From assembly GCA_032718475.1 (NCBI GenBank), contig JAUCBJ010006159.1, positions 1 to 57,449 on the forward strand: a DNA stretch of 57,449 bases. Direction: 5' to 3'. The translations under genes and the position numbers were made by a program. Origin of the DNA: Nemertoderma westbladi. Taxonomy: Eukaryota; Xenacoelomorpha; Nemertodermatida; Nemertodermatidae. Shown here one piece after another: positions 52,088-57,449 of the stretch (its first letter is position 1; each line of letters opens with the position of its first letter). The notes beneath the pieces were generated by a model that had not been told where the DNA came from, ran no database searches, and was given only the letters and a program-made list of their open reading frames with translations.

Positions 52088-53866
52088 GTACAATTAATTA
52101 CATTAACATCTTGAACACCAATGTGTGCTGTGATAGTGGGCTATATTAAAACTGACTGCGCAGTTTATTATACATACTTCGCTCAGTGGTTTCTGTGTAA
52201 GTAAACTACTTCAATTACATATAGAACTAGTGTTGTGTTATTTGCACATGTTTTTATTTTGCTTGATATTGAGAACTGAATGCTGTATCGACAAATTGTT
52301 AAGGGATTTGAAACATTACATTGTCCACAATGTGTAAATTCTCCGAACGTGTTGAGCTGTGAGACGTACGTTACTCGCGGGAGTGTATTTTGTAAGCTAG
52401 CAGCACATGAAGCGTAAAGTTGCAAAACAGGGAGAACATTATTGACAAAAGATAATATAGACAATCCTGCGACATATTTGGTGTGATACTGATTGTTTTG
52501 TTTGATGTGTTATTGTATTGTAATAACATTTGTGAATTCTGTTGTGTGGCATTGTGCGAGTGCAACTATTGCAGGTGCATTTCCATGCGAATTGTTAATT
52601 AAGTCAGAGAGTTTACTTGTGTGACTGTGGTTTAATTTGACATTATTAGTCGTACGTTTGCGAAGCCAGTAGAACATAAGGCCGAAACACCCGAGGGAGT
52701 GTATAGGCAATCACTGCGTATGAAACGGCTAATTACCGATAAATTACTACATTCATTACCGTAACTTAATAATTTAGTCAGCGTTTGTTTGGTATGTTAC
52801 GGATGCTATTATCAAAATTGTGTTACCCTTCCGGTTTTTTTATTAAAGTAACTAAGCGATCTAAGTAACCTGGTATTTTATTGTTTTTACTGTACATAAG
52901 CCCTACACTTACATTTTGTTGTTTTTAATTATAAACTTGTAACAGTGTTACAACCCCAAATATCGTAAGTATGTCCTATTATCTACGTACCGAAATAATG
53001 AATTGTTACATCTTTCTTTAGGCCGTTGAACTGTTTATTTAATAGGCAGACACGGGCCCGATATTTGACATATATTAACCCTTGTATTTAGATCATAGGG
53101 ATGGACATCGTACACTAATTTCATTCTGAACATAACCATTTGTCTGGATTACAGGCGACTTCAGACATACATATTTATTCTTAACAATATTATTTGCAGG
53201 AATAATCTCGGCAGTATTTGTGCTTAGGATTTGAAATAAGCCTTGCGCATTGATAGGTGTCCGTGATTTATTGCGACTTGCAACTTAAATTCATCCTAAG
53301 GCAATTTACACCCTGCCCCACTACGACATACCATCCCAGACAATTTGTCGCTGAGTTCTTCAACTGTTTGACCTACTTAGTCATGACATACAAATCCCCC
53401 CTACCATATATTAGTGCTATTTACTTTATACACCCCCACAGCCGATGACATACAATAGTGTGGCTCAACATTTCCCATTCCCATATCTATTGACTCTGTG
53501 TGGCTTAATTGCTTGCCCAGTTCGTGGAATTCAGAGTGTCAACTCCTTCCTAATAAATAGTAGTCCATAGCAATGTTCTTTGGATAGTATCACTGAGTTG
53601 ACAGTAACAGACGGCATTCACTCGGGTTACAGTAAACAGCGACTACTAACGGTGAAACAAGAATTGTAAAAGTACTTTAACGATACGTGTTACTCCCGTT
53701 CTCTTTGACACCCAGTGGGAGCAGAGAGTATTTCATTCTCGATAATAACCAAATTATTCAGTTCTTCAGCCAGGTGGTGCAAATAGAATATCTCCTTTTG
53801 TGATTAATTATTTATATTGCAGAAGAAATACTTAGTTAACACGTCTTTATAGTTGCAACATACTAT

Positions 53867-54530
53867 TTGTGCATAGATTGCATTAACTTGACATCATATG
53901 AGTCAGATATTGACACTGAACCTTTTATTCACCACCCATCAGTCACAACTGCCCCTCATATTAACATTCCCCCTCCCGTTGACCAGGTTGCACCACCTGT
54001 CCCCAGCAAGAAATCTTGGGACAGGTCCTGCATCAGAATTAGACAATTTACCGGAGGGATTGTAGATAACTTAAATGTAGATCCACCCATAGTTAGTGTT
54101 GTACAAACTGGAGTGAGCTCACCATCACTACTAGTAATGAACACATCCCCCATTATGTTCGCCCCCTCACCCAACAGCAATGAGGAATTACACCCCCTGA
54201 TTGATAACACCCTTTCGCAGAACATTACAGATGAAACAATTCCTGTTCACCAGCAAGCAAGACTAGCTTACTTGCTGGAGGAGACTGACAGTTACCGGGA
54301 AAGGGTGGCAACTGGAACTGTAGCTTCAGAACAGGAGGTTTATGGGGAAGAATTACATCACTTAATAAATCTACATTATGCCCACCCAGAACTTCGTAAG
54401 TTCTTCAGATGTGGGCCATGTAGACGGCATTAATACTGTTTGGGACACTCTAAAGGAGAGGTATGACAATGAAGAAAGCTTGGCATGCAACATGTATGAC
54501 AGATTAATCTCTAAAAGTAGATCCACTCAA
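53867..54530 (+). pseudogene. Unidentified gag- or transposon-like ORF, frameshifted
   Basis: The ORF has a Pro/Ser/Thr-rich middle (PPPVDQVAPPVPSKKSWDRS) and a more ordered end (LAYLLEETDSYRERVATG, YGEELHHLINLHYAHPELRK). After a one-base shift near 54410 the frame continues DVGHVDGINTVWDTLKERYD and LACNMYDRLISKS before a TAG. The helical WDTLKERYD segment recalls retroelement gag proteins, but no zinc knuckle or neighbouring pol is clear. An acceptor-like TTTATATTGCAG lies at about 53821. Function not assigned. Confidence 0.35.
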
Positions 54531-54949
54531 ACGGGATAGTAGAGTTTAGAGATGAAGTAGAGGAAATTTGTCGCCAGCTTGATTGGCTAGGACAGAAACA
54601 AGTTTACGATACAACCATGACAGTACAGTTCGTTTCCAGTGTGGAAACGGTTCGTTTCCATGTGAAAATAAACACAGTGGCCAAGGCAAACCAAATAGGA
54701 TGACACCTCCTCCCAAGGCTTATAGCACCCCCAAGAAAGCATATGTGGATAACCGTAAGATGACCACGAAGACCTATAATACAATCATAGCCGGCACCAC
54801 CAAACTTAAGTGCCCTAAAGTTTCTATCACCACAAGTTTACAGCTTGGCAGATAGCCAAGCAGTAAGTACTCGTACATTATGGTCTCTTAGTGCAACTGT
54901 TTCGAAAAGTCTAAGCTTGGAATCTCTGATTTCAAATCAGTTTCCCATT

Positions 54950-55390
54950 CTACAGTATATAGACACAGGCTGAAAAGTCGCATAGAAACTGCTGCTCGGA
55001 TTGTAGAAACATTTAAAGAATGGTGTCCAGATCCATGCATTATTCATTGGGATGGAAAACGTCTACCCAACCTTGGTAAAGGTTCCACTGGAAAAACTGA
55101 TGAGACTTGCTGACAAGGTACAAGGAATGTGTTTTGACACGACTTCTTCTAACACAGGGCTGATTAAAGGATAATCTGTCACCCCGGTTGATCCAGCCAG
55201 CTCTGTAAATCTAGTTGGTTGTGCATTATTAATGGTGCGTTGGGCACGACATAGGTCTGAGGGACTTTCCTTTTACTGCCTTATGGCAAATGGAAATGTA
55301 GGGCAGCCAACAATAGACTACTTTCTAGCAAATCTACTAAACCTTGCTGCTTGTATTAGTGATTTTAATGTGAGCAATCCTAATGAATGA
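54950..55390 (+). pseudogene. Decayed transposase-like fragment
   Basis: Frames that must be shifted to join: RIVETFKEWCPDP, IIHWDGKRLPNLGK, then LADKVQGMCFDTTSSNTG and later EGLSFYCLMANGNVGQPTID. The HWDGK.L and FDTTSSNTG blocks are familiar from a group of metazoan transposon-encoded proteins that I cannot name with certainty (hAT-like at best). Several stops and indels; internal deletion between the two blocks is likely. Confidence 0.4.
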
Positions 55391-55479
55391 GGAGCAAAAT
55401 TGCATCTCATATTTAGAATATATAATCTAATATTATGCATTATCAGGAGAGTAAAATTGACTGTGAAAATTGAGTAAAA

Positions 55480-56093
55480 TTGGCCTTGACTGTGAGTGGA
55501 ATTTCTTCGCCACAAGTCACAGAAAATCAGCCGTGGATGAAATTGGAGGGACAGTTAAGGCTTACCTCAAGAGCCAGTCTCCAAAATCCTTATTCAGAAC
55601 AGATACTCGATGTTGATAAAATGTATCAATTCTGCAAAGATAACATCAAGAAGATAAGATTTGAATTAATTCAGCCTTCACAGATAGATATCACTAAACA
55701 ACGATTAGCTCTACATTATGAACTGGGGAGTACTGTACCAGGAACAAGAAGCTACCACTTCTTCAAGCCTATATCGATAGGGACCATTGCTTTTAAAAGA
55801 TTTAGTTATGATACCAACATTGCAGGAGTTCACAACTTTTCAAAGTGTTCAACCGCCATAGGGACTGTGTAGAGCAATGGACTGACTATATTGCCTGCCT
55901 TTATGATCACTGTTGGTGGATTGGCTTGGTGCAGGAAATGAACAAGGAGGAAGTCGACTACCATGTTGCATTTATGCACCCACCTGGACCTTCAAGCTCC
56001 TTCTATTGGCCTACGAGAATTGATAAGTGTTGGGTTCCACAAACAAATATAATAACCACCATTTATGCACAATATACTGCCTACTACTACTAG
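55480..56093 (+). pseudogene. Transposon-associated protein C-terminus with FMHPPGP (Tudor/SH3-like) module
   Basis: The first frame (to 55872) has IRFELIQPSQIDITKQRLAL and TVPGTRSYHFFKPISIGTIA. After a frameshift near 55860 the second gives DYIACLYDHCWWIGLVQEMN and FMHPPGPSSSFYWP...DKCWVPQTNI. The Y-D-x-x-W-W-I-G...F-M-H-P-x-G-P...W-P...CWVP signature recurs at the C-terminus of many invertebrate multi-copy proteins and looks like a small beta-barrel reader. It ends where LINE copy D begins. Probably part of the same decayed element as 54950-55390. Confidence 0.45.
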
Positions 56094-57449
56094 TATCGGC
56101 ATGCTGCATTGCAGCTGCATTTTTAAGAATGCTGTGCCAGCTTGTCGACAAAATTGCGCCACCACAACTCCCTATCACCCATGACATTTGCTAGATCATC
56201 CGCATCTTCAAGGCCAGTGTCCTTTAAGATGCGTCTCAAGAAAGTCATGGGCTGTCCACCATGCTTATTCACTCCATGAGGTTGCCAAAGTACAAGATTA
56301 TGCACTGGTTGGTCCTCACGGCGAAAGCAATGTCCTGCAAAGCGGAGGCGATTTTGTTCTAGTGTCAAGCTTGGGGGAACCAATGAGACACCTCCAATGT
56401 TATATAGTGTCTGGTTGGAGATGTGTGCATTGTACTTGAGACAATGAACCTGGCGTAGCATTCTTGTGAATGTGCCATCCAGAGATTTGGTGTCCTCAGC
56501 AGTTAGAGCCCAGCATGGACTCCCATAGAGGAGTACTGGAACTACTGCTGCTCTAAATAATCGGACCTTAAGTTTCCGATTAATTCTCGGTGACTTCCAA
56601 ATCCTGGAAAGCCTATTCAAGGCTGCCCATGCCTTTCCTTACGTATTCGAAGGTCCTCACCTGACTTCCGGATCCATGAACCCAGGTAACAGAAGTCGTC
56701 CACATGCTCAAGCATACCATCCTTTGAGCTTATGCTCATCCGATCAGAGACTTGCTGAGAACTTTCAAAGTTAACTGTCAAAATTTTGGTCTTTCTGGAG
56801 TTAATAAAAAGACCAACACTAGAAGCAGCATGTTCTAATGAGCGGAGGAGCCATTGGGCTCCCTCTAGTGATTCTGAGAGTACTCCTAAGTCATCAGCAA
56901 AGTCTAGATCAGTTAGGTACTTGGCACGATTTCCTCGACTTCTGGAGCCAGTAGGTGGAGTTATCATCACCCCATCATCATTATGATGATCTAAGGACAT
57001 GCGTAGAACATAGTCAACCACAATAATGAACAAGAATGGTGCAAGTGTGTCTCCCTGGAGGACGCCCCATAACACTTCAAATGGTTCTGTGTCACCATCA
57101 ACAGTAGACACAAATGTTGTCGAACCATCGTATACTGATCTGATTGCTGCAATAATTTCATCAGGAATCCCATATAATGAAAGTATGCTGAACATACGTG
57201 AGCGAGAGACTGAATCAAAGGCCTTGAAGAAGTCAACAAAGATAACAGCCAGATGCCTGTCTTTCTTTTTTGATAACTCTTCAATTCCTTCTAAGTGCCA
57301 AAATGGTTCCATGGTCCCACGACCTTTACGGAACCCATTCTGATTTCCACGGAGCAGTCTCTCAATGGGATCCCTGATGCGATTTAATAGAATTCTATTG
57401 TATAGCTTTGCAGCAATCGAGATCAATGAGATTCCCCGAAAAGAACCAT
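56087..57449 (-). mobile_element. RTE-like LINE copy D, runs off the window
   Basis: The 3' end CTACTACTACTAGTATCGGC at the left, then the same protein as copies A and B on the minus strand: C-terminus from 56123, RT up to 57426. A one-base deletion near 56637 breaks the frame (GKAWAALN becomes KERHGQP) and two small compensating indels near 57285-57305 alter a short stretch (EPFWHLEGI). Motifs A, B and C (VDFFKAFDS, GVLQGDTLAP, FADD) are retained. The 5' end and right target duplication are outside the window. Confidence 0.9.

Overview
This window is animal genomic DNA, AT-rich and packed with transposable elements, with no bacterial-style operons, rRNA or ordinary tRNA genes. The mix of Penelope-like elements (PLEs), non-LTR retrotransposons of several kinds, a Ty3/gypsy element of CsRn1/Mag type, pogo-type and THAP/P-type DNA transposons, TIR/foldback elements and hammerhead ribozymes is typical of an invertebrate (probably marine) genome. 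The species cannot be read from the sequence. The only candidate non-transposon gene with a recognisable domain is a broken alpha-kinase gene at about 6.2-8.4 kb (minus).

Layout. 0-1.1 kb: 3' part of a PLE (RT + GIY-YIG). 1.1-3.6 kb: poly-C/G tracts, an 81-bp minisatellite and a 102-bp duplication, then a possible LTR-element 3' end. 3.8-6.2 kb: a small TIR element, then a 1.8-kb element flanked by TA. 6.2-8.4 kb: alpha-kinase exons with a 357-bp direct duplication surrounding a 574-bp repeat whose second copy lies at 11.7-12.3 kb. 8.5-12.3 kb: element fragments (LINE tail, integrase remnant). 12.5-22.8 kb: a four-layer nest. A THAP/P-element-like gene is split by a pogo-type transposon (TA duplication). 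That transposon is split by a 446-bp LINE (42-bp duplication). One copy of the LINE's target duplication is itself split by a 5.27-kb element with about 1.6-kb inverted arms and a 6-bp duplication, which is Polinton/Maverick-like in form. A separate 1.07-kb foldback element built from arrays of a 14-bp near-palindrome sits in the pogo element's 3' flank. 23-34 kb: MITEs, three copies (and at 56 kb a fourth) of one RTE-like LINE ending in (TAG)n, a CR1-like LINE piece and a second pogo remnant. 34-40 kb: mostly undiagnosed AT-rich DNA and TIR repeats. 40.2-43.9 kb: two more non-LTR remnants, one with a restriction-like endonuclease type C-terminus. 44.4-47.5 kb: LTR + intact pol ORF of a gypsy element (minus). 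47.5-51.9 kb: a long PLE (plus) interrupted by a MITE with perfect 71-bp TIRs, followed by a 365-bp inverted repeat that encodes a hammerhead ribozyme on each strand between tRNA-like box A and box B promoter motifs. 52-56 kb: decayed transposon-like ORFs. 56-57.4 kb: LINE running off the window.

Most coding material here is self-mobilising and broken. The elements whose main reading frame looks largely open are the gypsy pol (863 codons), the two halves of the 47.5-51.2 kb PLE, and the RTE-like LINE at 29-31 kb (one internal stop). The strongest items for follow-up are the 5.27-kb Polinton-like foldback with unexplained polar cargo ORF, the ribozyme-bearing inverted repeat next to the PLE, and the near-palindrome array foldback element. 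All family assignments are from motif recognition by eye; no database search was run.
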